A stretch of 64,000 bases of DNA from Janthinobacterium agaricidamnosum (GCF_003667705.1 NZ_CP033019.1:682001-746000), one strand, 5' to 3'; shown: positions 1 to 9,002, counted from the stretch's first letter. The notes: generated by a model from the letters alone, not told the origin. Numbers and translations: made by a program.

Positions 1-471
1 GATGCGGCGGATGCTGGGGTCTTCGCTTTTCAAGCGTCCGAAACCCACGTCGATGCGGCCTTCCTTCAGGGCCTTCAACTGCTGCACCGTTGTCATTTCA
101 TGCAGGGTCACGTCGACCTCGGGATGGCGTTCGCAAAAGCGGTGCACGATGTCGGGCAATTCCCCATACAGCGTCGAGGCGACGAAGCCGATCGACAGGG
201 TGCGTTCCAGCTTGCCCACGCGCTGCGTCATCGCCTGCAGGTCGCGCACCTGGTCGAGCAGGGGCCGTGCATGGGCGAGGAAAAACTCGCCCGCTTCCGT
301 CAGCCGCAAGGGCCGCGAACCTTTTTCGATCAGCGCCACGCCCAGCGTTTCTTCCAGCTGCTGCATCTGTCGGCTCAGCGGCGGCTGCGCGATATGCAGG
401 CGCGCGGCGGCCCGCGTGAAGTTCCTTTCCTCTGCGACCGCAACGAAGTAGCGCAAGTGCCGTAATTCCAT
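1..471 (-). CDS. catR: LysR-family regulator of catechol degradation (partial, C-terminus outside window)
   Basis: The minus-strand frame is open from the start codon to the left window edge (157 codons), so the effector-domain C-terminus is missing. The N-terminus has the LysR winged helix-turn-helix (residues about 1-60, with ARLHIAQPPLSRQ as the recognition region) followed by the linker and the start of the co-inducer domain. The reading style is that of the CatR/CatM/BenM group. An ATG at 477 is also in frame, but AAGG at about 480 sits too close to it; the ATG at 471 has better spacing and gives the usual family start MELRHLRYF. It is divergent from catB and very likely activates that operon in response to cis,cis-muconate, which is inferred from family and position. 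Confidence 0.88.
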   Translation of the reverse strand, partial: MELRHLRYFVAVAEERNFTRAAARLHIAQPPLSRQMQQLEETLGVALIEKGSRPLRLTEAGEFFLAHARPLLDQVRDLQAMTQRVGKLERTLSIGFVASTLYGELPDIVHRFCERHPEVDVTLHEMTTVQQLKALKEGRIDVGFGRLKSEDPSIRRI

Positions 472-475
472 CTTC

Positions 476-512
476 ATACCTTTCAGGTATAGGTTTGATA
501 CCAACTCGGTGT
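476..512. promoter_or_regulatory. CatR/BenM-type operator between catR and catB
   Basis: ATAC-N7-GTAT is matched exactly at 476-490, and a near copy, ATAC-N7-GTGT, lies at 498-512, 22 bp further on. ATAC-N7-GTAT is the known consensus of CatR/CatM/BenM regulators. The first site overlaps the catR start region, which fits negative autoregulation. The second lies toward catB and could be the activation site. Confidence 0.7.
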
Positions 513-573
513 TGGACGTGGGGGCATTCGGGGAATATCGTGTCACCACTCCACAGAATTATACGGAATAAAT

Positions 574-1683
574 ATGATTCAAAATATCGAGACCTACCTG
601 GTCGATGTGCCAACCATTCGTCCGCACCGGATGTCCGTCGCCACCATGAATACGCAAACCCTGGTGCTGGTGCGGCTGCGCTGCGCCGACGGCATCACGG
701 GCTGGGGCGAGGCCACCACCATCGGCGGCTTGAGCTACGGCGGCGAAAGCCCGGAAAGCATCAAGACGAATATCGATACCTATATCGCGCCGCTGCTGGT
801 CGGCATGGAAGCGAGCGCAGTGGCCAAGGCCATGGCCCTGGTGCGCAAGGTCATCCAGGGCAACCGCTTCGCCAAGTGCGCGATCGAGACTGCGCTGCTC
901 GATGCGCAGGCGCGCCGCCTGAACGTACCGCTGTCGGAATTGCTGGGCGGCCGCGTGCGCGATGCGCTGCCCGTGGCCTGGGTGCTGGCCAGCGGCGACA
1001 CGGCGCGTGATATCGCCGAAGGGGAAAAGATGCTGGACCTGCGCCGCCACCGCATCTTCAAGCTGAAGATCGGCCTGCGCGACGTGATGGACGATGTGGC
1101 CCACGTGCTGGAGATCAAGCGGGCGCTGGGCGAACGGGCCAGCGTGCGGGTTGACGTCAACCAGGCCTGGAGCGAGACGGACGCCGTGCGCGGCATCGCC
1201 GCGCTGGAAGCGGGCGGCATCGACCTGATCGAACAACCGGTGAAGGCGGGCAACCGTGCCGCGCTGGCGCGCCTGAAGCAGCGCTTCGACGTGGCCATCA
1301 TGGCCGACGAAGCCTTGCACGGCCCCGCCGATGCGCTGGCGCTGGCGCAGGCCGACGCGGCCGACGTGTTTGCCATGAAAATCACCCAGTCGGGCGGCTT
1401 GCTGCCCGCGCTGGAAGTGGCCACCGTGGCGCGCCTGGCCGGCGTGGGCCTGTACGGCGGCACCATGCTCGAAGGCGGCGTCGGCACGGCCGCCACGGCC
1501 CATGTCTGCTCGACGTTTGCGGAACTGGCCTGGGGCACGGAACTGTTCGGCCCCTTGCTGCTGACGCAGGAAGTCTTGCGCGAGCCGCTCGTGTACCGCG
1601 ACTTCATGCTGCAGGTGCCGACGGGGCCTGGCCTGGGCGTCGAGATCGACCTGGACAAGCTGCGTTCCATGCAACGCCAATAA
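574..1683 (+). CDS. catB: muconate cycloisomerase
   Basis: This 369-residue enolase-superfamily enzyme converts cis,cis-muconate to muconolactone in the catechol branch of the beta-ketoadipate pathway. Visible active-site features are the KxK pair (K163, K165), metal ligands D194, E220 and D245, and a third lysine K269 in AMKITQSGG. Length and motifs are normal for the family. It is the first gene of a tight operon, with catC starting 9 nt after its stop, and is divergent from catR. Related chloromuconate cycloisomerases cannot be excluded by eye, but the catC and pcaD neighbours favour the ordinary catechol pathway. Confidence 0.93.
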   Translation: MIQNIETYLVDVPTIRPHRMSVATMNTQTLVLVRLRCADGITGWGEATTIGGLSYGGESPESIKTNIDTYIAPLLVGMEASAVAKAMALVRKVIQGNRFAKCAIETALLDAQARRLNVPLSELLGGRVRDALPVAWVLASGDTARDIAEGEKMLDLRRHRIFKLKIGLRDVMDDVAHVLEIKRALGERASVRVDVNQAWSETDAVRGIAALEAGGIDLIEQPVKAGNRAALARLKQRFDVAIMADEALHGPADALALAQADAADVFAMKITQSGGLLPALEVATVARLAGVGLYGGTMLEGGVGTAATAHVCSTFAELAWGTELFGPLLLTQEVLREPLVYRDFMLQVPTGPGLGVEIDLDKLRSMQRQ

Positions 1684-1692
1684 GGAGAAACC

Positions 1693-1983
1693 ATGTTATT
1701 CCATGTACGCATGAACGTGAACCTGCCGTTGAACATGCCCGCCGAGCAGGCGGCGCAGCTAAAGCAAACGGAAAAGGAACTGGCGCAGCGCCTGCAGCAC
1801 GAGGGCAAATGGCGCCACCTGTGGCGCATCGCCGGCCAGTACGCCAACGTCAGCGTCTTCGACGTGGACAGCGTGGACGAGCTGCATAATTTGCTCACTT
1901 CGCTGCCGCTGTTCCCCTACATGCAGATCGACGTGATGCCGTTGTGCCGCCATCCTTCGTCGGTGCGCGGCGACGATTCCTGA
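1693..1983 (+). CDS. catC: muconolactone delta-isomerase
   Basis: This 96-residue protein begins MLFHVRMNVNLP, the typical start of muconolactone isomerase, and has the family's ferredoxin-like fold pattern. It moves the double bond of muconolactone to give 3-oxoadipate enol-lactone. The length matches the decameric CatC family. AAGGAG lies about 6 nt upstream of the ATG. It sits between catB and pcaD, which supply the preceding and following pathway steps. Confidence 0.94.
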   Translation: MLFHVRMNVNLPLNMPAEQAAQLKQTEKELAQRLQHEGKWRHLWRIAGQYANVSVFDVDSVDELHNLLTSLPLFPYMQIDVMPLCRHPSSVRGDDS

Positions 1984-1994
1984 GGAGACATGCG

Positions 1995-2798
1995 ATGACG
2001 CAGATAGGCAACGACACTGCCGGGAAAACGTGCGAGGTGGACGGTATCGGCCTGCATTACCGCACGGATGGCGAGCGCGGCAAGCCCTGCCTCGTCCTGT
2101 CGAATTCCCTCGGCACGGACCTGTCCATGTGGGATGCGCAGGCGGCCGCGCTGGCGGGCGACTTTTTTGTCGTGCGTTACGATACGCGCGGCCATGGCCA
2201 GTCCGCCAGCGGCGGCGCGCCGTTCGACATCGGGCGCCTGGGCCTGGACGTGGTGGCGCTGCTCGATCACCTCGATATCGCGCGCGCCGCCTTCTGCGGC
2301 ATTTCCATGGGCGGCTTGATTGGCCAGTGGCTGGGCATACACGAGCCGCGGCGCTTGACGCAGCTCGTGCTGGCGAATACGGCGGCGCGCATCGGCGGCG
2401 CCGCGCCGTGGCAGCTGCGGGCGGAACAGGTGCGCCGCGACGGCATGGCCGCGGTGGCCGACAGCGCCGCCGCGCGCTGGTTCACGCCCCAGTTTATCGC
2501 GCGTGAAGCGGACACGGTGGCGCGCCTGGTCGGCATTTTGCGCAGCCAGGATGCCGGCGGCTACGCGGCCTGCTGTGACGTGCTGGCCCAGACGGACTTG
2601 CACGCCGGCGTCGGCACGATCAGCGTGCCCACCCTGATCATCGCGGGCGAGCACGATCCCGTGACCACCGTCGACGACGGGCGCTGGCTGCAGCGGCAGA
2701 TCGCGGGCGCCCGCCTGGCAAGCGTGCCCGCCTCGCATATCTCGAACGTCGAAGCGGCGGACTTGTTCACGGCGCAGTTGCGGACCTTTTTGTTGTGA
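1995..2798 (+). CDS. pcaD: 3-oxoadipate enol-lactonase
   Basis: This alpha/beta-hydrolase of 267 residues hydrolyses 3-oxoadipate enol-lactone to 3-oxoadipate. The nucleophile elbow GISMGG gives S104; D221 (in GEHDPVT) and H248 (in ASHIS) complete a visible catalytic triad. The ATG at 1995 was chosen because GAGGAGA at 1982-1988 precedes it well and it clears catC; an in-frame ATG at 1944 would overlap catC by 40 nt. The order catB-catC-pcaD makes it the third operon enzyme. Confidence 0.92.
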   Translation: MTQIGNDTAGKTCEVDGIGLHYRTDGERGKPCLVLSNSLGTDLSMWDAQAAALAGDFFVVRYDTRGHGQSASGGAPFDIGRLGLDVVALLDHLDIARAAFCGISMGGLIGQWLGIHEPRRLTQLVLANTAARIGGAAPWQLRAEQVRRDGMAAVADSAAARWFTPQFIAREADTVARLVGILRSQDAGGYAACCDVLAQTDLHAGVGTISVPTLIIAGEHDPVTTVDDGRWLQRQIAGARLASVPASHISNVEAADLFTAQLRTFLL

Positions 2799-2929
2799 GG
2801 CTTGCTGTACCGTATAGGTATGGCAGGAATTTGACTTTCCCCTGAGCACCGCCACCGGCTCGTCCGGCATGGGGCAGGGGAAGCTTTCTTGAAAAATAAT
2901 AATAAGAAAAGCAGACTTGGAGTAGACGG

Positions 2930-4333
2930 ATGGAAAACAGATTGATCATCATCGCTGCGATCACGGTGGGCTATTTCGCCCTCATGTCGTACATTACCTA
3001 CAGCGTGCGCAAGCATGCCAACAGCGCCGAGGGCATGACGGCGGGCGGGCGCAACTATCCCGCTTACCTGATCGGCGCGCTGTTATTGTCGGAATTCATC
3101 GGCAGTTCCGTCAGCATCGGCACGGCCCAGAAGGGCTATGAACTGGGCATTTCCGCCGCCTGGAATCTGGTGGCGCTGTCGCTGGGCTTCTTGCTGCTGG
3201 CCATCGTGCTGGTCAAGAAATACAAGGAAAGCGGGCAGTCGACGATTTCCGGCATCCTGGCGCAAACGTATGGCGAACCCGTGCGCTATGCGGCGTCCAT
3301 CCTCACCATCGTCGCGCTGAGCATCGTTGCCGTGGCCTTGTATGCGAGCGGCGGCGCCGTGCTGGCGGCCGTGCTGCACATCAACAAGACGGTGGCCATC
3401 TTGCTGGTGGGCGCCATCACCGTGATCTATGTCAGCCTGGGCGGCATGCGCTCGGTCGTGTACACGAATTTTGCCCACTCCATCGTCAAGTATCTGGGCG
3501 TGATCCTGGCGCTCGCGTATGCGCTGGAAGCCTCCGGCGGCATCGGTGCGCTGCAGGCGCAGCTGCCCGCCAAGATGTTCAACTGGGTCGAGATCGGCTG
3601 GGGCCAGATCATCGCCTGGATGATCGGCGGCATCGGTTCCATCTTCGCCACGCAATACGTGATCCAGGCCCTGGTCAGCACGGACAACCCGGCCGTGGCC
3701 AAGCGCGCCTGCTATTACGTGTCCTCGCTGATGATCCCGTTCGGCCTGATGGCGGCCCTGATCGGCATGTGCAGCGCCGTGCTGTATCCGGGCATGAAGT
3801 CGATCGACGCCTTTCCGACATTGATCGCCCACATGCCCGCGTTTTCCGCCAGCATCATGATCGTGGGCCTGGCCGGCGCCCTGTTCGGCGGCATTTCCGC
3901 CACCACCCTCGCATCGGCCACCCTGGCCATGAAGGATTTTTATGACCCCTGGTACAACAAGGCAAAGAATGACGCGAAATCGCTGATGTTCCTGCGCATC
4001 GCCATCGTCGTGGCCGGCCTGCTGCCGCTGGTGCTGGCGCTGTATGCGGAAAAACTGCTGATGATCGCCTTCCTCGGCAAGGCCCTGCGCGCCACCCTGG
4101 CCGTGCTGGTGCTGATGGCCTTCTATGCGCCGAAATTCGGCACGCCGCGCGGCGCCTTCGTCGGCGTGATCGTTTCCGTGATCGCCACCATCGGCTGGTT
4201 CCTGGCGGGCAATCCGTATGGCGTCGACAGTTCCTACCTGGCGCTGGCCGGCCCGCTGCTGACCATGGGCATCAGCCACCTGTTCAAGCCGGCGCACGCT
4301 GTGGCGAAGCCGGCATCGTCGTCGCGCCGCTAG
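2930..4333 (+). CDS. sodium:solute symporter family permease
   Basis: This 467-residue, very hydrophobic protein has about 12-13 membrane segments and the SSS-family pattern, including GGRNYPAYLIGALLLSEF near the N-terminus. These carriers couple uptake of an organic solute to sodium entry at the inner membrane. It follows pcaD by 131 nt on the same strand, so uptake of an aromatic acid or pathway intermediate is plausible, but the substrate cannot be read from sequence. GGAG lies 7 nt before the ATG. Its stop is 1 nt from the stop of the convergent GntP-type gene. Confidence 0.82.
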   Translation: MENRLIIIAAITVGYFALMSYITYSVRKHANSAEGMTAGGRNYPAYLIGALLLSEFIGSSVSIGTAQKGYELGISAAWNLVALSLGFLLLAIVLVKKYKESGQSTISGILAQTYGEPVRYAASILTIVALSIVAVALYASGGAVLAAVLHINKTVAILLVGAITVIYVSLGGMRSVVYTNFAHSIVKYLGVILALAYALEASGGIGALQAQLPAKMFNWVEIGWGQIIAWMIGGIGSIFATQYVIQALVSTDNPAVAKRACYYVSSLMIPFGLMAALIGMCSAVLYPGMKSIDAFPTLIAHMPAFSASIMIVGLAGALFGGISATTLASATLAMKDFYDPWYNKAKNDAKSLMFLRIAIVVAGLLPLVLALYAEKLLMIAFLGKALRATLAVLVLMAFYAPKFGTPRGAFVGVIVSVIATIGWFLAGNPYGVDSSYLALAGPLLTMGISHLFKPAHAVAKPASSSRR

Positions 4334-4334
4334 G

Positions 4335-5729
4335 TCAGACCAGTCCCGTCATGTAATAGAGGGCAATGACGAGGAACACGGCCACCGTCTTGATGACGGT
4401 GATGCCGAAAATATCGCGGTAGGACTGGCGGTGGGTGAGGCCCGTGACGGCCAGCAGGGTGATCACGGCGCCATTGTGCGGCAAGGTATCCATGCCGCCG
4501 CTGGCCATGGCCACCACGCGGTGCATGACTTCGAGCGGGATATGCGCCTGTTGCGCGGCCTGGATAAAACTGTCCGACATGGCGGCCAGCGCAATGCTCA
4601 TGCCGCCCGATGCCGAGCCCGTGATGCCGGCAAGGGTCGTGACGGAGACGGCCGCGTTGACGAGGGGATCGGGCACGCTGCGCAAGGTGTTGCTGACGGC
4701 AAGAAAGCCGGGCAGGGCGGCGATGACGCCGCCAAAGCCGTATTCGGACGCCGTATTCATGGCCGCCAGCAGGGCGCCGCCCACGGCCGCCTTGGTGCCT
4801 TCGGCAAAAGCGGCGCGGATACGCCCGAAGGCCGTTGCGCACACGAGCAAAATCCCCAGCAACAAGGCGCCTTCCACGGCCCAGATACCGGTCACGGAAG
4901 CGATCGCCGTGGATACGGGCGCATGCAGGCCCGGCAGGGCCTCGGCGGTGAGTACGTAGCTGGCGCCATACCAGTGCGGGATCAGCTTGGTCAGCGCAAA
5001 GTTGGCCACGCCCACCAGTACCAGAGGTGCCACCGACAGCAGCGGATGGGGCAGGGCACCCGCGTCGGCCGTGGCCTTTTCGGCCTCGGCCCCATACCCT
5101 TCGCCCGTCGCCATGACGGAACGGCGACGCCATTCCAGGAAGGCCAGTCCCATGATCACCGTCAGCACGGCGCCGATGGTGCCCAGCCATGGCGCGGCCC
5201 AGCCGGTCGTGTTGAAAAAAGTGGTGGGGATGATGTTCTGGATTTGCGGCGTGCCCGGTAAAGTATCCATGGTGAACGAAAACGCGCCCAGGGCGATGGC
5301 GCCCGGCATCAGCCGCTTGGGGATATTGCTCTGGCGGTACAGTTCCGCCGCAAATGGATAGACGGCAAACACCACCACGAACAGCGACACGCCGCCATAA
5401 GTCAAGGCGGCGCACACGGCAACGATCACGGCATTCGCGCGCGCGCTGCCGATGTAGCGGATGGCCGCCATGACGATGGACTGGGAAAAACCGGACAGCT
5501 CGATGAGTTTACCGAACACGGCACCGAGCAAAAAGACGGGGAAATACAGCTTGATGAAGCCCACCATCTTTTCCATGAAGATGCCGCTGAAGACGGCCGG
5601 CACGGCGGACGGATCGGTGAGCAATACGGCACCGAGTGCGGCGACGGGCGCAAACAGGATCACGCTGTAGCCGCGGTAGGCGGCCAGCATCAGGAAGGCC
5701 AGTGCGGCCAGAACTATCAGGAAAGACAT
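4335..5729 (-). CDS. GntP-family permease (gluconate/organic acid:H+ symporter type)
   Basis: The protein has 464 residues and roughly 12-14 hydrophobic segments. Family-like stretches include the glycine-rich region around ASEYGFGG and the C-terminal ASGGMDTLPHNGAVITLL. GntP members import gluconate, fructuronate, glycerate or related hydroxy acids. No sugar-acid enzyme lies beside it, so the substrate is unknown. It is convergent with the SSS symporter. The 128 nt between its start and tRNA-Pro hold its AT-rich promoter region. Confidence 0.85.
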   Translation of the reverse strand: MSFLIVLAALAFLMLAAYRGYSVILFAPVAALGAVLLTDPSAVPAVFSGIFMEKMVGFIKLYFPVFLLGAVFGKLIELSGFSQSIVMAAIRYIGSARANAVIVAVCAALTYGGVSLFVVVFAVYPFAAELYRQSNIPKRLMPGAIALGAFSFTMDTLPGTPQIQNIIPTTFFNTTGWAAPWLGTIGAVLTVIMGLAFLEWRRRSVMATGEGYGAEAEKATADAGALPHPLLSVAPLVLVGVANFALTKLIPHWYGASYVLTAEALPGLHAPVSTAIASVTGIWAVEGALLLGILLVCATAFGRIRAAFAEGTKAAVGGALLAAMNTASEYGFGGVIAALPGFLAVSNTLRSVPDPLVNAAVSVTTLAGITGSASGGMSIALAAMSDSFIQAAQQAHIPLEVMHRVVAMASGGMDTLPHNGAVITLLAVTGLTHRQSYRDIFGITVIKTVAVFLVIALYYMTGLV

Positions 5730-5857
5730 CGGTCAGGCCCTTGCGCGAGAAGTGATCAGGACATTAATGATGTAATTAATATCATATTTCTCGGCAACAC
5801 ACCAACGCGCAGGTCAAGGTACGGGCAGCTTAAGCCGGCACAGCAAGGGGAAACGGC

Positions 5858-5934
5858 TGGTCGGGGTGAGAGGATTCGAACCTCCGGCCTCTGCGTCCCG
5901 AACGCAGCGCTCTACCAGGCTGAGCCACACCCCG
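5858..5934 (-). tRNA. tRNA-Pro(CGG)
   Basis: A 77-nt cloverleaf reads on the minus strand. The acceptor arm CGGGGTG pairs with CACCCCG, and A plus an encoded CCA form the 3' end. The D-arm is GCTC-AGCCTGGTA-GAGC, the anticodon stem is CTGCG/CGCAG with loop TTCGGGA (anticodon CGG), and the T-loop is GGTTCGAATCC. All stems pair. It decodes CCG, a common proline codon in high-GC genomes. Confidence 0.97.
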
Positions 5935-5988
5935 CTTACTGTTATTACAGCAGATGGCGGGGCGGGTTTCAAGCGGCTGCATCAAGGT

Positions 5989-8082
5989 CTATTTCTTTTC
6001 CTGCTGGGCTTTCTTGATTTCCGCTTCGCTGACCTTTTTCGCCGGTGCATTCGTTGCCGGCGAAGCAGGGGCCTTGCGCGTGGCATTGGCTTGCGCCATG
6101 ACGGCGGCGCAGTCCGTGTCGGGTGCCTTGTCGACGTTGATCAAAGGCAATAGGGCGGCCAGCGGCGTGACGGCGGTGGCCAGGGCCACGGCGGCGCCTG
6201 CTTTCAGGGCCAGCGGGCCTTTTTGCGGACCCACGTCCGGGTTCTTGAACGTGCCTTTCGCATACAGCGGCGTGCGCAGGGTGATGATGCGGGCGCCCTT
6301 GGTGCGGGGGCGCACGTCGAGGTCCAGGGTTTCTGTTGCCAGGTTGACGTTGCCCGTGATATTCACCACGGCCGTGTCCGTATCGAGCACGAAGCGGCGC
6401 ACGTCGGCCTGGCCATTCGTGACGGCGAAATCGCTGGCCAGGCAGTTCAGGTGCACCTGCTTGTCGCCGAAGATTTTCACGAAGACGGCGTTGGCCAGGT
6501 TCAGGCCGGCCAGTTCCAGCATGAACTGGCTGACGGAGCCTTCGCTGACGGTGGCCGCCAGTTCGCCATTCGCGCTGGCCAGCATGGCGGAAATGGAATT
6601 GCCGTGGCCCGTCAGCGCCGCATCGCCATATACTTCACCGAAGCTCGCCTGCATCGATTGCAGCTTGGGAAACAGTTCGCGAATCTTGAGGTGGCGCGCC
6701 GCCACCTTGGCTTGCGCGGCGATGGTTTTTTGACGGCCGTCGAGCGTGATGTTCGAGGTGATGTCGCCGCCGGCCATGCCGAAATTGAGCGGCGTTAAAC
6801 TCAGCACCTTGTCTTTCATGTGGATGTTGGCGACGATGTCGTTGAGCGGGATATCGTGCGTGCGCACCAGTTTCTTGCCCGTAAATTTCACGTCGGCGTC
6901 GAGCGCATCCCATTTCGCCGTATTGAACTGTTCCACCGGCAAGGCTTTATTGTCGGGCTGCACGGGCGCCTTGCCGCGCGCCTGTTTCCGCGCATTGCTG
7001 TCGGCGCCGATGGTGGGGCCCAGGTCTTCCAGGCGCAATTGCTGCGACGTCACCTCGCCGCGCAGCAAGGGGCGGGGCTGGCGCGACAAATACTGCAGGG
7101 TGCCGGCCAGGTCGCTCTGGCCCACCGTGCCCTTAAAATTCTGATAAGTCCAGTTCCAGCTGGCGCCGTCCTTCTTGCCCAGCAGGCGGCCTTTGGTGGC
7201 GTAGTCCGGCGTTTCCGGCAGCAGCAGGCCCGTCAGCGGGTACAGGTCAGCCATGCTGGCGCCGGCCAGGCTCAGCTGCAAATCGATGCCGGACAGCGAG
7301 CGCGGGTCGGTCAGGGTGCCATCGATGCTGGCCTTGTTCTTGCCCAGTACGGCATGCGCTTGCACGGGATACACGGTGTTATTGTCGGTCAATGACAGCA
7401 CGGCGCCCGCCTTGCCGCCGCCCGTCACGGGCGCCTTGCGGTAGCTGCCGCCCAGGGTGAAGGCGATGCCGTATTTCTGCACGGGAGCGTTGCCTGACGC
7501 ATCGCCCGGCGTGGCGTCGGGCGCCGTCGAGCTGACCTTGGCTTGCACGTCGAGCGCGATGCCTTCGTCCAGGTAGCGGATGGCGCCGTCGCCGAAGGCC
7601 ATGCGCTGGATTTCCACGTCCCATGCCGAAGGACCGTTATCCTTCAAGGTCCAGCTGTTGCTGCCGTCGGCGCGCCGCTGCAAGGCGATATTGGGTGCGT
7701 CGAGCGCCAGGTCCGTCAGCACCACGCGGTGCTGCAACAGGGGCAAGGGATGGATGGCCAGGTCGATGCGTTTCGCGCTGGCCAGTTGCGGGCCGGCTGT
7801 CGCCCAGTCCGGGTTGCTCATGCGCACGTCGTGGGCGCTGATGACAGGCCGCGGCACGTAGCGGCGCCAGCCCGGTTCCGTTTTCAGGCCTTGCTTCCAC
7901 GTCACCTGCAGGTCGCCGCCGATGACGAAGCTGCGGCCCGTGCTTTCCGACACTTTTTCGTTGATGTAGGGACGGGCGCGGTTCCAGTCGAAGGTCAGCA
8001 CGAAGATGGCCACGATGGCGATGAGGGCAAGCAAGGCGGCCAGGCTCCAGCCGAGGATGTTGAGCGGGGTTGAGCGTGTCAT
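5989..8082 (-). CDS. AsmA-family protein
   Basis: This 697-residue protein has one N-terminal membrane segment (about residues 8-30) followed by a long periplasmic part. Segments such as NITGNVNLATETLDLDVRPR near the C-terminus are typical of the AsmA domain. AsmA-like proteins form beta-groove structures linked to phospholipid transport and outer-membrane homeostasis. The C-terminal tail is rich in Ala, Lys and Glu. The gene stands alone: its start is 120 nt from the divergent arsR, and tRNA-Pro lies downstream on the same strand. Confidence 0.85.
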   Translation of the reverse strand: MTRSTPLNILGWSLAALLALIAIVAIFVLTFDWNRARPYINEKVSESTGRSFVIGGDLQVTWKQGLKTEPGWRRYVPRPVISAHDVRMSNPDWATAGPQLASAKRIDLAIHPLPLLQHRVVLTDLALDAPNIALQRRADGSNSWTLKDNGPSAWDVEIQRMAFGDGAIRYLDEGIALDVQAKVSSTAPDATPGDASGNAPVQKYGIAFTLGGSYRKAPVTGGGKAGAVLSLTDNNTVYPVQAHAVLGKNKASIDGTLTDPRSLSGIDLQLSLAGASMADLYPLTGLLLPETPDYATKGRLLGKKDGASWNWTYQNFKGTVGQSDLAGTLQYLSRQPRPLLRGEVTSQQLRLEDLGPTIGADSNARKQARGKAPVQPDNKALPVEQFNTAKWDALDADVKFTGKKLVRTHDIPLNDIVANIHMKDKVLSLTPLNFGMAGGDITSNITLDGRQKTIAAQAKVAARHLKIRELFPKLQSMQASFGEVYGDAALTGHGNSISAMLASANGELAATVSEGSVSQFMLELAGLNLANAVFVKIFGDKQVHLNCLASDFAVTNGQADVRRFVLDTDTAVVNITGNVNLATETLDLDVRPRTKGARIITLRTPLYAKGTFKNPDVGPQKGPLALKAGAAVALATAVTPLAALLPLINVDKAPDTDCAAVMAQANATRKAPASPATNAPAKKVSEAEIKKAQQEKK

Positions 8083-8176
8083 GGGAATGCCGATCGCAGT
8101 GATTTTTCATCAAGGTAGACCGATAGGCCGGGACAGTCGGTGCGCTGGGTTACGTAAGACACCGCGCTTGAAATGA

Positions 8177-8200
8177 TTCAATAATTCGACTATTATTGAA
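8177..8200. promoter_or_regulatory. ArsR operator (perfect inverted repeat)
   Basis: TTCAATAAT and ATTATTGAA form perfect 9-nt arms (8177-8185 and 8192-8200) around a 6-nt spacer, ending 2 nt before the arsR ATG. ArsR/SmtB regulators bind dyads of this type. Because it covers the ribosome-binding region, repressor binding would cover the translation start or the transcript's first bases. Confidence 0.65.
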
Positions 8201-8202
8201 GT

Positions 8203-8571
8203 ATGGAAAATGAAAAGACAACAGCGAACCAGGCGACGCCGCTGACGAGCGCTTCCGCCATCGTGGCCCTGGCTGCGCTGGCGCAGGAATCGCGGCTGGC
8301 CGTATTCCGCCTGCTGGTGCAAGCGGGGCCGGAAGGCATGGCCGCGACGAAAATTGCCGACGCGCTGGCGATTGCGCCATCGTCGCTGTCATTTCACTTG
8401 AAAGAACTGGCGCACGCCAATCTGGTGACGGCGAACAAGGCAGGCCGTTCCATCATCTACGCGGCCAATTATGCGGGCATGAACGGCTTGCTCGCCTTCC
8501 TGACCGAGAACTGCTGCGCCGGCGCACCTTGCTGCGTCAGCGAACCCAATGTAAAGGACATCACACCATGA
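8203..8571 (+). CDS. arsR: ArsR-family metalloregulator with C-terminal cysteine cluster
   Basis: This 122-residue winged-helix repressor has HTH region about 46-75 (IADALAIAPSSLSFHLKEL). The classical alpha-3 ELCVCDL arsenic site is absent. Instead the C-terminus carries C104, C105, C110 and C111, resembling the Acidithiobacillus-type ArsR whose As(III) site is formed by C-terminal cysteines. Its stop overlaps the arsC start (ATGA), so the two are translationally coupled. It should repress arsRC until arsenite or antimonite binds. Confidence 0.88.
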   Translation: MENEKTTANQATPLTSASAIVALAALAQESRLAVFRLLVQAGPEGMAATKIADALAIAPSSLSFHLKELAHANLVTANKAGRSIIYAANYAGMNGLLAFLTENCCAGAPCCVSEPNVKDITP

Positions 8572-8990
8572 CGATCACGATTTATCACAACACGGCATGC
8601 GGCACGTCGCGCAACACCCTGGCCCTGATCCGCAACACGGGCGTCGAGCCCGTCATCATCGATTACGTCAAGCATCCGCCTTCGCGCGAGGAACTGGTCG
8701 ACCTGATCGAGCGTGCGGGCCTGTCCGTGCGCGCCGTCATGCGCGACAAGGGCGCCCTGTACGACGAGCTGGGCCTGGCCAATCCTGAGCTGAGCGATGC
8801 GGCCCTGCTGGACGCCATGCAAGCCCATCCTATTTTGATCAACCGCCCCATCGTCGTCACGGCACTGGGCGTGCGCCTGTGCCGGCCGTCGGAAAAGGTG
8901 CTGGAGATCCTGCCGCTGCCGCAGAAAGGGGCATTTGCCAAGGAAGATGGCCAGGCCGTGGTCGGCGCCGACGGCAAGCCGGTGAAATGA
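8568..8990 (+). CDS. arsC: arsenate reductase, glutaredoxin-dependent
   Basis: This 140-residue ArsC reduces arsenate to arsenite using glutathione and glutaredoxin. C11 in HNTACGTSRN is the catalytic cysteine, and R59, R93 (in NRPIV) and R106 correspond to the arsenate-binding arginines. The ATG at 8568 overlaps the arsR stop; an in-frame TTG at 8529 is less likely. No arsB or acr3 efflux gene follows, so arsenite export must be encoded elsewhere. Confidence 0.93.
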   Translation: MTITIYHNTACGTSRNTLALIRNTGVEPVIIDYVKHPPSREELVDLIERAGLSVRAVMRDKGALYDELGLANPELSDAALLDAMQAHPILINRPIVVTALGVRLCRPSEKVLEILPLPQKGAFAKEDGQAVVGADGKPVK

Positions 8991-9002
8991 GCGGGGTATA
9001 AA

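Noticed and set aside
98..613. 171-codon open frame on the minus strand over the catR start
   Set aside because: It is out of frame with the LysR reading frame and its product has high Arg and Ala with no family pattern; it is a GC-driven shadow.
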